A stretch of DNA of 64,000 nt from Bacteroides sp. ET71 (lineage in GTDB: Bacteria; Bacteroidota; Bacteroidia; Bacteroidales; Bacteroidaceae). A program made the position numbers and the translations under genes. Of the stretch, positions 1 to 9,214 are shown piece after piece (position 1 is the first letter of the stretch; each line of letters begins with the position of its first letter). The notes below the pieces were generated by a model that did not search any database, had not been told where the DNA came from, and worked only from the letters and a program-made list of their open reading frames with translations. Where the stretch lies: positions 1 to 64,000 of the forward strand of contig NZ_JAMBLS010000017.1 of the NCBI RefSeq assembly GCF_023336905.1. The letters are read 5' to 3'.

Positions 1-76
1 AATACCTTTCTAGAATGAATATAGAGAGAACAGACTTATCTATTTATTACATGAATATTTTTCTCGGGAATATGAG

Positions 77-1096
77 TTAATGCAAAATCTTGAAAATAAG
101 TTCACGCAAAATTTCACCATCATTTGTAGAACTATTTTGTATTCCTTTTGATTGAGCATCGGCATATCGAATGTAACTTATGATATGCATCGTTTTTACT
201 CCACTGTAACTGCGCATTGCTGTTTGATATTCACGCGACTGCCAAGAAGCTTTCAAACCAAGGAATGACGCTATGCCCTGCTCAGATTTATCGGGCGCGT
301 AATAAGCTAGCATCAAATTTGAGAAAAAGACAAAGAGTGAGGATAATGTTAATTGTATTGGATTAGTTTTCAGATTTTCTTCGAAGTATTTTACGATACG
401 ATTTGCTTTCACTACATCTTTTTCTATTAAAGCTGCCCGAAGCTCAAAGTTATTATAATCTTTGCTTATGCCAATATTTTTTTCTATTTGTTCTGGGGTG
501 ACCCGTGTTTGATTTTTAGGAAGTGTGATGATAAGTTTTTCCATTTCTCCTGCCAAGCGGCTCAAGTCTGTTCCTACAAATTCTGCCAGCATGGAAATGG
601 CTTTAGATTCTATATCGACTCCTCGACGTTTCATGTAAGAATTGATGAAGGTAGGAAGCTGAAATTCCTTTAATCGTTTAGATTCAAATAGAATCCCTTT
701 TTTCTCGATTTCAATTGCCAACTTCTTACGTTTGTCTAACGCACCGTGTTTATGACAGATTACTAAGATTGTTGACATCAGTGGTTTCTGAAGATAGTAA
801 GATAATTCATCCAAATTCCGCAGGGCTTGTGCTTCTTTGACGATTACGACTTGGTATTCTGACATCATTGGATATCGTTTAGCCGCGTTGATAATGGATG
901 CTATGTCCGTATCTGCACCATAGACTATAGTTTGGTTAAACTCTTTTTCTGTTTCAGTAAGAACATGGTTGGCAATATAATCAGAAATGAGGTCTATGTA
1001 ATAAGGCTCTTCCCCCATCAGGTAGTAGATTGGGTAATATTTTTTTGCTTTTAATTCTTTAAAGATGCTTTCAAAAGTAACTTCTTGTTGAGGCAT
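77..1096 (-). CDS. holA: DNA polymerase III subunit delta
   Basis: Delta subunit of the clamp-loader, which opens the beta sliding clamp for loading on DNA. The 339-residue length is normal. The N-terminal AAA+-like fold is seen in the segment around residues 20-130 (MGEEPYYIDLI near residue 27, then the KRYPMMSEYQVVIVKEA strand-helix region); the C-terminal part has the LSRLAGEMEKL helix typical of the family. As in all delta subunits there is no Walker A motif. The ATG at 1094-1096 gives the family's N-terminus. It is divergent from the HsdR-N gene; no clear -7 element was seen upstream. Confidence 0.93.
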   Translation of the reverse strand: MPQQEVTFESIFKELKAKKYYPIYYLMGEEPYYIDLISDYIANHVLTETEKEFNQTIVYGADTDIASIINAAKRYPMMSEYQVVIVKEAQALRNLDELSYYLQKPLMSTILVICHKHGALDKRKKLAIEIEKKGILFESKRLKEFQLPTFINSYMKRRGVDIESKAISMLAEFVGTDLSRLAGEMEKLIITLPKNQTRVTPEQIEKNIGISKDYNNFELRAALIEKDVVKANRIVKYFEENLKTNPIQLTLSSLFVFFSNLMLAYYAPDKSEQGIASFLGLKASWQSREYQTAMRSYSGVKTMHIISYIRYADAQSKGIQNSSTNDGEILRELIFKILH

Positions 1097-1170
1097 GACA
1101 TTTGAATTTTGCTATATAATTTTTATAGGAAGAGAATAGGATCCTGTTTTTCATATTGAGTGATTTTATG

Positions 1171-1178
1171 TATTTTTG
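1171..1178 (+). promoter_or_regulatory. Bacteroidota -7 promoter element for the HsdR-N gene
   Basis: TATTTTTG matches TAnnTTTG exactly, 45 bases before the ATG at 1224. A TTG codon inside this element opens a longer frame but would lie in the promoter, so it is not used as the start. Confidence 0.6.
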
Positions 1179-1223
1179 TCCCCAGAAAAAAGGATCATCT
1201 TCCAAAATCGTACAAATATAGCA

Positions 1224-1673
1224 ATGTTATCATTAAATCTCCCTACTTTCGAGGCTAAAATAAAGAAAGCCGGTGGAAAACATGTCATCTTTGATGTTAT
1301 ACGCCGTCGTTATGTGGCATTAACGCCAGAAGAATGGGTCCGACAGAATTTCATTCATTTTTTGTTGGAACATAAGGGATATCCTAAGGCTCTGATGGCT
1401 AACGAAGTACAATTAGCATTGAATGGAACAAAAAAACGGTGTGATACCGTGCTATACAAGCGCGATCTCACACCGCAGATGATTATTGAATACAAGGCTC
1501 CTCACATAGAAATTACTCAGGCTGTTTTTGATCAAATATATCGTTATAATCTGGTGTTACAAGTCAATTATCTGATAGTGAGTAATGGAGTATGCCATTA
1601 TTGCTGCCGCATGGATTATGACCGTGAAAGTTATGCTTTCCTTCCTGCAATACCGTGCTATGCAGAACTTTGA
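1224..1673 (+). CDS. Stand-alone type I restriction HsdR N-terminal domain protein
   Basis: A 149-residue protein consisting only of the HsdR_N_2 PD-(D/E)XK nuclease fold. The putative catalytic residues are visible as NEVQL (Glu), RCDTVLY (Asp) and IIEYKAP (Glu-X-Lys), followed by the QAVFDQIYRYN helix. There is no helicase/translocase domain and no hsdM or hsdS nearby, so it is not a working type I system. The start is the ATG at 1224, downstream of the -7 element. A role in DNA repair or as a house-keeping nuclease next to holA is inference only; family assignment is firm, function unknown. Confidence 0.82.
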   Translation: MLSLNLPTFEAKIKKAGGKHVIFDVIRRRYVALTPEEWVRQNFIHFLLEHKGYPKALMANEVQLALNGTKKRCDTVLYKRDLTPQMIIEYKAPHIEITQAVFDQIYRYNLVLQVNYLIVSNGVCHYCCRMDYDRESYAFLPAIPCYAEL

Positions 1674-1681
1674 AATTTTTT

Positions 1682-2515
1682 TTACGCTTCAGTTGTAAGT
1701 TTTCGTTTGCGTGTTGTTTTTTCTTTAGTCATATCTGTTTTAGCCTCAGATGTTACACCTGCCAACTCAGGGTCAATCATGATACGGCCACAATATTCAC
1801 AAACTATAATTTTCTTACGTGAACGGATGTCTAACTGACGCTGAGGGGGAATTTTATTAAAGCATCCGCCGCATGCATCACGTTGCACGTAGACAATACC
1901 TAAACCGTTGCGTGAGTTTTTCCGAATCCGTTTGAAAGATTGTAGCAAACGAGGGTCTATTTTTGTTTCCAATTCTTTGGCTTTATCACGCAGAAGTTCT
2001 TCCTCTTGTTTGGTTTCTGCTATGATTTCATCCAGTTCTCCTTTTTTGGCTTCCAAATCTTTGGCACGCTCTTCTAATTTAGTTGTGCATTTTTCGACTT
2101 CTTCGTTTTTCTCCTTTTCTTGTTCTGAGAATTCCCGAATGCGTTTCTCGCACAATTCCATTTCGAGAGTTTGAAATTCAATTTCTTTACTCAAGAAGTC
2201 ATATTCACGATTATTGCGAACGTTGTCTTGCTGTTCTTTATATTTACTGATGGAGGATTTGGCAGCTTCTATTTCTACTTTTTTGCCTGCAATGGAGGTT
2301 TTTAACTCGGCTATCTCACCTTTCAATCTTTCTATACGAGTATTCAGTCCGGCTATTTCATCTTCCAAGTCTTGTACTTCTAAAGGCAGTTCACCTCTTA
2401 AAGTTTTAATGTCGTCTATTTTGGACAACATCGTTTGCAACTGGAATAAAGCTTTCAGTTTTTCTTCCACTGACAGCTCTTGTGGATTCTTTTTTACTTC
2501 TTTTGTTGTAGCCAT
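1682..2515 (-). CDS. Coiled-coil zinc-ribbon protein (COG1579 family)
   Basis: 277 residues. Residues about 15-200 are a continuous charged heptad-rich antiparallel coiled coil (DLEDEIAGLNTRIERLKGEI and following). The C-terminal zinc ribbon has CGGC and, about 20 residues later, CEYC, the four expected ligands, with the KIPPQ and GRIMIDPEL signatures of the family. The protein ends in a basic, disordered tail. It is probably a nucleic-acid- or nucleotide-binding regulatory protein; the precise role is not known. It lies 11 bases downstream of the Nif3-like gene and is probably co-transcribed with it. Confidence 0.85.
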   Translation of the reverse strand: MATTKEVKKNPQELSVEEKLKALFQLQTMLSKIDDIKTLRGELPLEVQDLEDEIAGLNTRIERLKGEIAELKTSIAGKKVEIEAAKSSISKYKEQQDNVRNNREYDFLSKEIEFQTLEMELCEKRIREFSEQEKEKNEEVEKCTTKLEERAKDLEAKKGELDEIIAETKQEEELLRDKAKELETKIDPRLLQSFKRIRKNSRNGLGIVYVQRDACGGCFNKIPPQRQLDIRSRKKIIVCEYCGRIMIDPELAGVTSEAKTDMTKEKTTRKRKLTTEA

Positions 2516-2526
2516 ATTTTCTATAT

Positions 2527-3312
2527 TTACATGTATTTAATAGGATTAGTATTTATTTGCGTTTTTCGTACCAGCAACTGAGGAAAAGCATTGTGAATAA
2601 CACTTTCTAATAAATCTACAGTATATTGTTCGCTCTCGAAATGGCCAAGGCTTGCTAAGAGGATGTCATTCGCATGTCCTTGGAATTCGTGGTACTTGAT
2701 TTCTCCTGTGACAAAAACGTCTGCGCCAGCTTGTATAGCCTGAGGAATAAGAAAAGCACCAGCTCCTCCGCATAATGCTATTGTATGTACTTCTCGTTTT
2801 TGCAAACGATTATTGTACATAAGGCAAGATGCATTGAAGAGTTTTTTTAGCCGAAGAAGAAATTCTGTTTCTTCTTCGGGTTCTTTCAGTCGTCCGATAA
2901 CACCTGCTCCAGTTTCTGGTTTATTTTCACGGGGGCTTAAGATGTGGACATCAGTCAGACCTATTATTTCAGCAATCTTGTAGTTCACGCCTCCTTCCGC
3001 ATTATCCAAATTTGTATGGGATGCGTAAATGGCAATATCGTTACGTATGGCTCTCATAACGCAACGTTCTACCTCAGTACGTCCTGTCAGAGCTTTTAAT
3101 GGATGAAACAGCAATGGATGGTGTGCTATAATAAAGTTTATCCCTTGAGAGATTGCTTCATCCAGAACAGCTTCCGTGACGTCTAAACACAACAATGCCC
3201 CTGTAGCTTCCGTCCCTGTCAGTCCCGTTTGCAAGCCTGCATTATCAAAGCTGTCTTGCAAGGGCAAGGGCGCGAAATGCTCAAGGGCATCTATGATTTC
3301 CTTGATTTTCAT
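2527..3312 (-). CDS. Nif3-like dinuclear metal centre hexameric protein
   Basis: 261-residue member of the Nif3/DUF34 (GTP cyclohydrolase I type 2-like) family. Metal-binding signatures are seen as IAHHPLLFHPLKAL, ASHTNLDNAEGG and, near the C-terminus, HFESEQYTVDLL. The frame is open 26 codons further upstream, but that stretch would begin in the promoter (-7 element at 3336-3343), so the ATG at 3310-3312 is chosen, giving the family N-terminus MKIKEIIDALE. First gene of a two-gene unit with the zinc-ribbon protein, a pairing common in Bacteroidota. Biochemical role unsettled in the family. Confidence 0.9.
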   Translation of the reverse strand: MKIKEIIDALEHFAPLPLQDSFDNAGLQTGLTGTEATGALLCLDVTEAVLDEAISQGINFIIAHHPLLFHPLKALTGRTEVERCVMRAIRNDIAIYASHTNLDNAEGGVNYKIAEIIGLTDVHILSPRENKPETGAGVIGRLKEPEEETEFLLRLKKLFNASCLMYNNRLQKREVHTIALCGGAGAFLIPQAIQAGADVFVTGEIKYHEFQGHANDILLASLGHFESEQYTVDLLESVIHNAFPQLLVRKTQINTNPIKYM

Positions 3313-3335
3313 CAGATTCGCATGATTTTTGGGTG

Positions 3336-3343
3336 CAAAGGTA
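3336..3343 (-). promoter_or_regulatory. -7 promoter element for nif3-like/zinc-ribbon genes
   Basis: On the minus strand the site reads TACCTTTG (TAnnTTTG), 24 bases before the chosen ATG. Confidence 0.6.
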
Positions 3344-3481
3344 GGAAAAAACGAGAAATAAAAAAACAGATGCAGATGGAAAATTCTCATTTTCGGCGAT
3401 AGGGAGCTGGGGATGCTTAAGTTAGAGACAAAGAATTTGCCAATGTATTAGAAATATTTGTTAAGTAGTGGAATAAGGTTT

Positions 3482-3565
3482 ATCTTTAGCCTAAAGATGT
3501 TCATCTCTAGGCTAGAGTTCTATATCTCTAACCTAAAGATCTACATCTTCAGGCTGAAGATGTAG
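3482..3565. repeat. Array A: 4 x 21-bp palindromic tandem repeat
   Basis: Four contiguous 21-bp units (3482, 3503, 3524, 3545) plus a decayed fifth at 3566-3586. Cores are ATCTTTAGCCTAAAGAT, CTCTAGGCTAGAG, CTCTAACCTAAAG and ATCTTCAGGCTGAAGAT: arm sequences differ between units but largely remain complementary within a unit. It fills the 355-base divergent gap between the nif3-like promoter and the aguA promoter. The rest of the gap (3344-3481) shows nothing I recognise. Confidence 0.9.
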
Positions 3566-3609
3566 ATTTTCTAAACTCTTGTATCCTTTGAATAAGCATA
3601 TCAAATAAC

Positions 3610-3640
3610 TTTGCGATGTGGTTAAGACAGTGTATCTTTG
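3610..3640 (+). promoter_or_regulatory. Promoter of aguA-aguB
   Basis: TTTG at 3610-3613, then 19 bases, then TATCTTTG at 3633-3640: the full Bacteroidota -33/-7 pattern. A TTG inside the -7 element opens a longer reading frame that cannot be translated from this promoter. Confidence 0.72.
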
Positions 3641-3667
3641 CACCATCATAATAAAAAGAATAGTTAT

Positions 3668-4789
3668 ATGGGATATTTCGTAGGATTACCATTAGGAGGA
3701 ACAACCGGAGAAAAAGAATATCAAGTACGTTTTGACAAAAATGTAGGATACCAAATAGAAACGTGTGCTCCGTTGTTGCCGGCAGAATGGGCTTTGCAAA
3801 GTGGCGTACAACTAACGTGGCCGCATGAAGATACCGATTGGACCGGAATGTTGGATGAAGTGGAAGCATGCTTTATTACTATTGCCCGCGAGATTGCTTC
3901 ACGCGAACGCCTCTTAGTGGTGCATCCGCAGCCGGAAGAAATAGAAAGACAGCTTATAAAAGCCGGTGTACAGATGTCTAATGTACGTTTTGCGGCCTGT
4001 CCCACGAACGATACTTGGGCACGAGATCATGGAGCCATTACCATGCTGGATACCAATGGCCCATGTTTGTTGGACTTTACGTTTAACGGTTGGGGGTTGA
4101 AGTTTGCTGCCGATAAAGATAATCTTATTACGCGCCATCTGATACAATCAGGAGCCTTACACGGAGAATATTTAAATCGGTTAGGCTTCGTGTTAGAAGG
4201 AGGTTCTATTGAAAGCGATGGTATGGGGACATTACTCACAACCAGCCGTTGTCTGCTTTCACCTAATAGAAACGGACAGATGAATCAGGCAGAAATAGAA
4301 GAATACCTGTGTTCTACTTTCCATTTACAACGGATTTTATGGTTGAATCATGGTTTTTTGGCAGGAGATGACACCGATAGTCATATAGATACATTGGCGC
4401 GTTTTTGTGATCCGGAAAGCATCGCTTATGTCTGTTGCGACAACCCTTCAGACGAACATTATGAAGAATTGGCACAAATGGAAAAAGAATTAACCGCCAT
4501 GCGAACTATTGACGGCAAACCTTATCGCCTGTTTCCTCTGCCTCTGCCAGATCCTATCCTGATAAATGGTGAACGTTTACCTGCCACTTATGCAAATTTT
4601 CTTATTTTGAATGATGCGGTGCTTTATCCAACATACAATCAACCGCAAAAAGATCAAGAAGCAGGTATCATGTTACAGAAAGCTTTTCCTAAACATGATA
4701 TTGTAGGAATAAATTGCTTACCGCTCATCCGGCAACATGGTTCTCTACACTGCGTAACAATGCAATATCCTATGGGAGTTATCAAATAA
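3668..4789 (+). CDS. aguA: Agmatine deiminase (peptidyl-arginine deiminase family)
   Basis: Hydrolyses agmatine to N-carbamoylputrescine. Family signatures: LTWPHEDTDW, TNDTWARDHGAI, the LEGGSIESDGMGTLLTT loop, GDDTDSHIDTLARF with catalytic His/Asp, and the C-terminal active-site Cys in HGSLHCVTMQYP. 373 residues from the ATG at 3668, 28 bases after the -7 element. The first 36 residues (MGYFVGLPLGGTTGEKEY and on) precede the point where most homologues begin (LLPAEWALQSG), so either this clade has an extension or translation starts at an in-frame TTG near 3770. Followed by aguB at 31 bases, which performs the next step. Confidence 0.93.
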   Translation: MGYFVGLPLGGTTGEKEYQVRFDKNVGYQIETCAPLLPAEWALQSGVQLTWPHEDTDWTGMLDEVEACFITIAREIASRERLLVVHPQPEEIERQLIKAGVQMSNVRFAACPTNDTWARDHGAITMLDTNGPCLLDFTFNGWGLKFAADKDNLITRHLIQSGALHGEYLNRLGFVLEGGSIESDGMGTLLTTSRCLLSPNRNGQMNQAEIEEYLCSTFHLQRILWLNHGFLAGDDTDSHIDTLARFCDPESIAYVCCDNPSDEHYEELAQMEKELTAMRTIDGKPYRLFPLPLPDPILINGERLPATYANFLILNDAVLYPTYNQPQKDQEAGIMLQKAFPKHDIVGINCLPLIRQHGSLHCVTMQYPMGVIK

Positions 4790-4820
4790 AAAGTAACATC
4801 TAACCAATAATATAACTTTT

Positions 4821-5708
4821 ATGGCAAGAATATTGAAAGTCGGAATCATCCAACAAGCTAATACAGCTAATATGCATGAAAATCTGATGCACTTGGCACA
4901 TAGTATTGAAACTTGTGCTGCACACGGTGCAGAACTCGTGGTTCTTCAGGAATTGCACAATACACTTTATTTCTGTCAGACAGAAGATACGCGACTTTTT
5001 GACTTGGCAGAACCGATTCCTGGCCCTTCCACTGGCTTCTTTTCTGAATTAGCTGCATCATTAAACATTGTACTTGTAACTTCATTATTTGAGAAACGTG
5101 CTCCTGGGCTTTATCACAACACAGCCGTCGTATTTGAAAAAGACGGAAGTATTGCTGGAAAATATCGTAAAATGCATATTCCTGACGATCCTGCATATTA
5201 TGAAAAATTCTACTTCACTCCAGGAGACTTAGGTTTTGAACCCATACAAACTTCAGTAGGTTGTTTAGGAGTACTGGTTTGCTGGGATCAATGGTATCCA
5301 GAGGCAGCCCGGTTAATGGCACTAAAGGGAGCGGAAATTTTAATCTATCCTACAGCCATTGGTTGGGAAAGCACAGATACCGATGACGAAAAAGAGCGTC
5401 AACTAAATGCCTGGATCACCATCCAACGTGCACATGCTGTATCAAATGGCTTGCCTGTTATCAGCGTTAATAGAGTCGGACATGAACCAGACCCCTCGGG
5501 TCAAACCAATGGTATTCTGTTTTGGGGAAATAGTTTTGTAACGGGGCCTCAAGGCGAAATTTTAGCAAAAGCCGAAAATCTTCGCCCAGAAAACTTGGTT
5601 GTACAAATCGATTTAGAACGCTCGGAAAATGTACGTCGTTGGTGGCCTTTTTTGCGTGATCGCCGCATCGATGCTTATCAAGAGCTAACAAAACGTTTTA
5701 TAGATTGA
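4821..5708 (+). CDS. aguB: N-carbamoylputrescine amidohydrolase
   Basis: Nitrilase-superfamily hydrolase that converts N-carbamoylputrescine to putrescine, CO2 and ammonia. The catalytic triad is visible: Glu in VVLQELHNTLYF, Lys in KYRKMHIPDD and Cys in LVCWDQWYPEAAR. 295 residues, normal length. Second gene of the aguAB unit; together they make putrescine from agmatine. Its stop lies inside the 3' end of the convergent gtrA-like gene (11-base overlap). Confidence 0.95.
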   Translation: MARILKVGIIQQANTANMHENLMHLAHSIETCAAHGAELVVLQELHNTLYFCQTEDTRLFDLAEPIPGPSTGFFSELAASLNIVLVTSLFEKRAPGLYHNTAVVFEKDGSIAGKYRKMHIPDDPAYYEKFYFTPGDLGFEPIQTSVGCLGVLVCWDQWYPEAARLMALKGAEILIYPTAIGWESTDTDDEKERQLNAWITIQRAHAVSNGLPVISVNRVGHEPDPSGQTNGILFWGNSFVTGPQGEILAKAENLRPENLVVQIDLERSENVRRWWPFLRDRRIDAYQELTKRFID

Positions 5709-6147
5709 ATGTTAGCTGCTTGTTCATTATAAACTGAACACCTCCATAAACAAAAAGACCTAAAAATTGGGCTAGATATTCATTGCATCCCAATCCTTCT
5801 ACTAATCCGATTAAGAAAAGAAATTGGGCCATGTAAGAGACCCCAAAAGCAATGGTAAAGAGCAATACTTGACGCCAAGTGTTGCTCTTTTTATTGGTAG
5901 GAAATATCCAATATTTAGACCAGATAAAGTTATGCGTTTGAGCTATAACGTATGCACTAATATTAGAAAGACGATAATTGACATCTAATATATGCATCAT
6001 TATCCATACGACAAATGCGGTAATCAGTGCATTTAATGTACCGATTACCGCAAAACGGAATATCTGGGTAGTTCTTTTCAACTCCTTCCCTATTATTATT
6101 CTTTCACAATTAACTTTAGTTCTTCTAATTGTTTCGTTTCCAAACAA
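5698..6147 (-). CDS. GtrA family membrane protein
   Basis: Small four-helix membrane protein of the GtrA family, usually associated with transfer of undecaprenyl-phosphate-linked sugars. Hydrophobic segments: [17 protein letters not shown], the [21 protein letters not shown] motif typical of Gtr[21 protein letters not shown] and [20 protein letters not shown]. The ATG at 6147 gives 149 residues but overlaps aspS by 52 bases; an in-frame TTG at 6081 just after the aspS stop would give a 127-residue protein starting [14 protein letters not shown], closer to the family length. Same strand as aspS, so probably read through from it. Confidence 0.82.
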   Translation of the reverse strand: MFGNETIRRTKVNCERIIIGKELKRTTQIFRFAVIGTLNALITAFVVWIMMHILDVNYRLSNISAYVIAQTHNFIWSKYWIFPTNKKSNTWRQVLLFTIAFGVSYMAQFLFLIGLVEGLGCNEYLAQFLGLFVYGGVQFIMNKQLTFNL

Positions 6148-7847
6148 GAAGGAGCATCTAACATAACGTCACGACCACTGTTGTTTTTAGGGAAAGCAAT
6201 GCAGTCACGTATACTGTCTAAGCCTGCAAATATGCTGACCCAACGATCTAACCCGTACGCTAATCCTCCATGGGGAGGAGCGCCATACTTAAAAGCATTC
6301 ATTAAGAAACCAAATTGCTCCTGGGCACGTTCTGGTGTAAAACCTAATATTTCGAACATCTTCTCTTGCAATTTAGCATCATGAATACGAATAGAGCCTC
6401 CACCAACTTCTATGCCATTGCATACCATATCATAAGCATCAGCCCGTACTGCTTCTGGATTTGTATCCAGCAGAGGAATATCTTCATCTTTTGGGTGCGT
6501 AAATGGATGATGCATGGCCATTAGTCGGCCTTCTTCTTCGCTCCACTCAAACATCGGAAAATCTACGACCCACAAAAGGGCAAATTTATCTTTATCTCTT
6601 AATCCCAATTGATTGGCTACTTCAAGGCGGAGTTCACAAAGCTGTTTGCGGGTCTTCATTGTATCTTCACCGCTCAAAATTAGAATCAAATCTCCTGGTT
6701 TAGCATTGAATGCAGCCTTCAGCTCTTGTAATACATCTTGTGTATAGAATTTATCGACACTGGATTTGACATGTCCATCAGCTTCTACACGGGCATATAC
6801 CAATCCCTTAGCTCCTATTTGGGGCCTTTTTACAAAATCAGTAAGCGCATCTATCTGTTTACGTGTATAATGCGCCGCTCCTTCTGCACAAATACCTCCA
6901 ATATAAGTTGCACTATCAAAGACTGAAAAACCATGGCCTTTTAATATGTCCATTAGCTCGACAAACTTCATGTCGAAACGTAAATCTGGTTTATCACTCC
7001 CATAATATTTCATAGCTTCAGACCATGGCATACGCTGAAATGGTTCTGCCAATTCTACACCACGAATGGTTTTAAAAAGATATTTAGTCATACCTTCAAA
7101 TAGATTAATGACATCGTCTTGCTCAACAAAAGACATTTCACAATCGATTTGAGTAAATTCAGGTTGACGGTCTGCGCGCAAATCTTCGTCACGGAAACAT
7201 TTTGCAATTTGAAAATAGCGATCGAACCCCGAAACCATTAATAATTGCTTAAGAGTTTGCGGGCTTTGAGGTAAAGCATAAAATTGTCCGGGATTCATGC
7301 GTGACGGTACAACGAAATCACGTGCTCCTTCGGGAGTAGAACCTACTAAAATAGGAGTTTCAACTTCAATGAATCCCTTTGAATCTAGGTATTTGCGTAC
7401 TTCAATAGTCATTTTGTGGCGAAGTTCTAAATTCTTTCGAACAATGTTACGCCGCAAATCCAAATAACGATATTTCATTCGGATATCATCTCCACCATCA
7501 GTATTATCTTCAATCGTAAAAGGAGGAGTTAATGATGTGTTAAGTATATGCAACGCAGATACTATTATTTCAATATCTCCCGTTGGAATATTTTTATTTT
7601 TACTGAAACGTTCATTTACTATACCAGTAACTTGAATCACGTATTCACGTCCAAGATGATTGGCTTGTTCACAAAGAGCAGCATCCAAGTTTTCGTTGAA
7701 GACCAATTGAGTAATTCCAAAGCGATCTCGTATGTCAATAAAGGTCATTCCTCCCATTTTGCGACTACGCTGCACCCATCCAGATAATGTAACTTCTTGA
7801 TTTACATTTGAAATACGGAGTTCCCCGCATGTGTGTGATCTATACAT
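6096..7847 (-). CDS. aspS: Aspartate--tRNA ligase
   Basis: Class II aminoacyl-tRNA synthetase charging tRNA-Asp. Order of domains: OB-fold anticodon-binding domain ([19 protein letters not shown], residues about 19-37), class II core with motif 2 [18 protein letters not shown], the bacterial GAD insertion (about 280-410), and motif 3 [11 protein letters not shown] near the C-terminus. 583 residues is the usual bacterial length. The start [11 protein letters not shown] is family-typical. It has its own -7 element at 7885-7892; no T-box or leader structure was seen. Confidence 0.97.
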   Translation of the reverse strand: MYRSHTCGELRISNVNQEVTLSGWVQRSRKMGGMTFIDIRDRFGITQLVFNENLDAALCEQANHLGREYVIQVTGIVNERFSKNKNIPTGDIEIIVSALHILNTSLTPPFTIEDNTDGGDDIRMKYRYLDLRRNIVRKNLELRHKMTIEVRKYLDSKGFIEVETPILVGSTPEGARDFVVPSRMNPGQFYALPQSPQTLKQLLMVSGFDRYFQIAKCFRDEDLRADRQPEFTQIDCEMSFVEQDDVINLFEGMTKYLFKTIRGVELAEPFQRMPWSEAMKYYGSDKPDLRFDMKFVELMDILKGHGFSVFDSATYIGGICAEGAAHYTRKQIDALTDFVKRPQIGAKGLVYARVEADGHVKSSVDKFYTQDVLQELKAAFNAKPGDLILILSGEDTMKTRKQLCELRLEVANQLGLRDKDKFALLWVVDFPMFEWSEEEGRLMAMHHPFTHPKDEDIPLLDTNPEAVRADAYDMVCNGIEVGGGSIRIHDAKLQEKMFEILGFTPERAQEQFGFLMNAFKYGAPPHGGLAYGLDRWVSIFAGLDSIRDCIAFPKNNSGRDVMLDAPSCLETKQLEELKLIVKE

Positions 7848-7884
7848 ATTTTATATATATAAGTGTTTACAAATAATTGTTATG

Positions 7885-7892
7885 CAAAAGTA
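7885..7892 (-). promoter_or_regulatory. -7 promoter element for aspS
   Basis: Minus-strand TACTTTTG (TAnnTTTG), 38 bases before the aspS ATG. Confidence 0.58.
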
Positions 7893-7931
7893 CACAAAAA
7901 ACTTTCATAGAGTACTATGAAGAGATTTTTT

Positions 7932-8975
7932 TCATTTCTCGATTTTATTTTCATCGCTTTTCCAAAACCAAGGCATCTCACGTTCTTTCCACTCTTCGTT
8001 CATCTTCTGAAGGTACATTTTATTTAGCTGCTTTAGTCCGTTAATATAATCTTGAGCTCTTTGAAAAACATTTGGTGTGTCATGTTCAGCATTTTGAGGA
8101 ACAATGACTCGCAATTCCTTTTTTACAATTTTTACTTCAATATCAACTCCCATGACAACAGGGTCACCATCATAATGTACTACGCCCGGCTTGTTTCTAT
8201 GAATATTTAATTTTTGACACCGGAATGTTTTGATTCGACTATTTTGATTAATTGTTTTATGAAACAACTGAAAAGCTAATGTTGGTACATCCAATATTGT
8301 GAATGGTTCTAAAATCGTAACATCTAATAAACCGTCATCCAATGTTGCCTGTGGAGTTATATATGCATTATTCCCATATTGTGAAGCATTACCACAAGCT
8401 ATAAGAAAAGCTTTATAGCGCGACATGCTTCCATCCATTTTTAATTCGTAAGTTTCCGGATGATATTTTAGGCTCTCAGACAGAGTTTTCTCCAAATAAG
8501 TAAGAGGCCCCCTTTTTCCTGCTCTTGAGAATTGCAGACTGACAAGAGCATCAAATCCTACTCCACATGTACAAAAAAAAGGAGTGTCATTAATGAGTCC
8601 ATAATCTATATTTTCTATGACTTGTTCATTTATAATATCAATAGCTTTTCTTGGGTCTAACGGTATTTGTAAGTGACGAGCTAAACCATTCCCTGAACCG
8701 CAAGGAATTATCCCTAATGCCGTTTGGGTGTGAATAAGAGAACGGGCAATTTCATTAATGGTTCCATCTCCCCCAATTGCAATAACTGCAAATATCCCCT
8801 TTCGGGCTGCATGAGCAGCTATTTCTGATGCATGGCCAGCATATTCAGTATGAAAAAATGTTGGTTCAAAAAGGTCCTGGTTTAATCTTTTTTCAATCCA
8901 GTTTAAGATTTGTTGCTTATCTAAGAGTCCAGATTTGGGATTTACAATAAACACTATTTGCTTCTTAACGTCCAT
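7932..8975 (-). CDS. Diacylglycerol kinase-fold lipid kinase
   Basis: YegS/BmrU-type lipid kinase, 347 residues. Visible motifs: IVFIVNPKSG at the N-terminus, the nucleotide-binding GGDGTINEIARSL loop, PCGSGNGLARHL, and VHYDGDPV in the C-terminal beta domain. The ATG at 8975 is chosen because a longer frame starts inside the promoter (-7 at 9006-9013). It is divergent from the serine palmitoyltransferase gene, so a sphingoid or ceramide-type lipid is a possible substrate (inference from position; diacylglycerol is the default family substrate). Confidence 0.88.
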   Translation of the reverse strand: MDVKKQIVFIVNPKSGLLDKQQILNWIEKRLNQDLFEPTFFHTEYAGHASEIAAHAARKGIFAVIAIGGDGTINEIARSLIHTQTALGIIPCGSGNGLARHLQIPLDPRKAIDIINEQVIENIDYGLINDTPFFCTCGVGFDALVSLQFSRAGKRGPLTYLEKTLSESLKYHPETYELKMDGSMSRYKAFLIACGNASQYGNNAYITPQATLDDGLLDVTILEPFTILDVPTLAFQLFHKTINQNSRIKTFRCQKLNIHRNKPGVVHYDGDPVVMGVDIEVKIVKKELRVIVPQNAEHDTPNVFQRAQDYINGLKQLNKMYLQKMNEEWKEREMPWFWKSDENKIEK

Positions 8976-9005
8976 ATAAAGAGAGGTTTTTGAAGGTTTG
9001 TAATG

Positions 9006-9013
9006 CAAAGGTA
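9006..9013 (-). promoter_or_regulatory. -7 promoter element for the lipid kinase
   Basis: Minus-strand TACCTTTG, 31 bases before the ATG at 8975; decides the start of the gene. Confidence 0.58.
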
Positions 9014-9130
9014 ATGTAATTCTTATTAAATTGAAATCTTCTTTTGCTTTTTGAAGTTACTAAACTGCTTTTTTTATAGGAAACACATTGTTTTTTCAAA
9101 CCAAATGAAGAGTATAACGACATATTTTGC

Positions 9131-9138
9131 TATCTTTG
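9131..9138 (+). promoter_or_regulatory. -7 promoter element for spt
   Basis: TATCTTTG, 77 bases before the spt ATG; back-to-back with the lipid kinase promoter. The 239-base divergent gap holds nothing else that I recognise. Confidence 0.58.
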
Positions 9139-9214
9139 CACGCTGTTTTAAAAAAGAAATGCATAGCAAAAATTTATTTGTTAGGAATAAGTATTCATAG
9201 TAAAACAATATTTC

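Noticed and set aside
7848-8000. T-box leader for aspS or ileS
   Set aside because: Leaders are under 50 bases and lack T-box sequence; T-boxes are not expected in this phylum.
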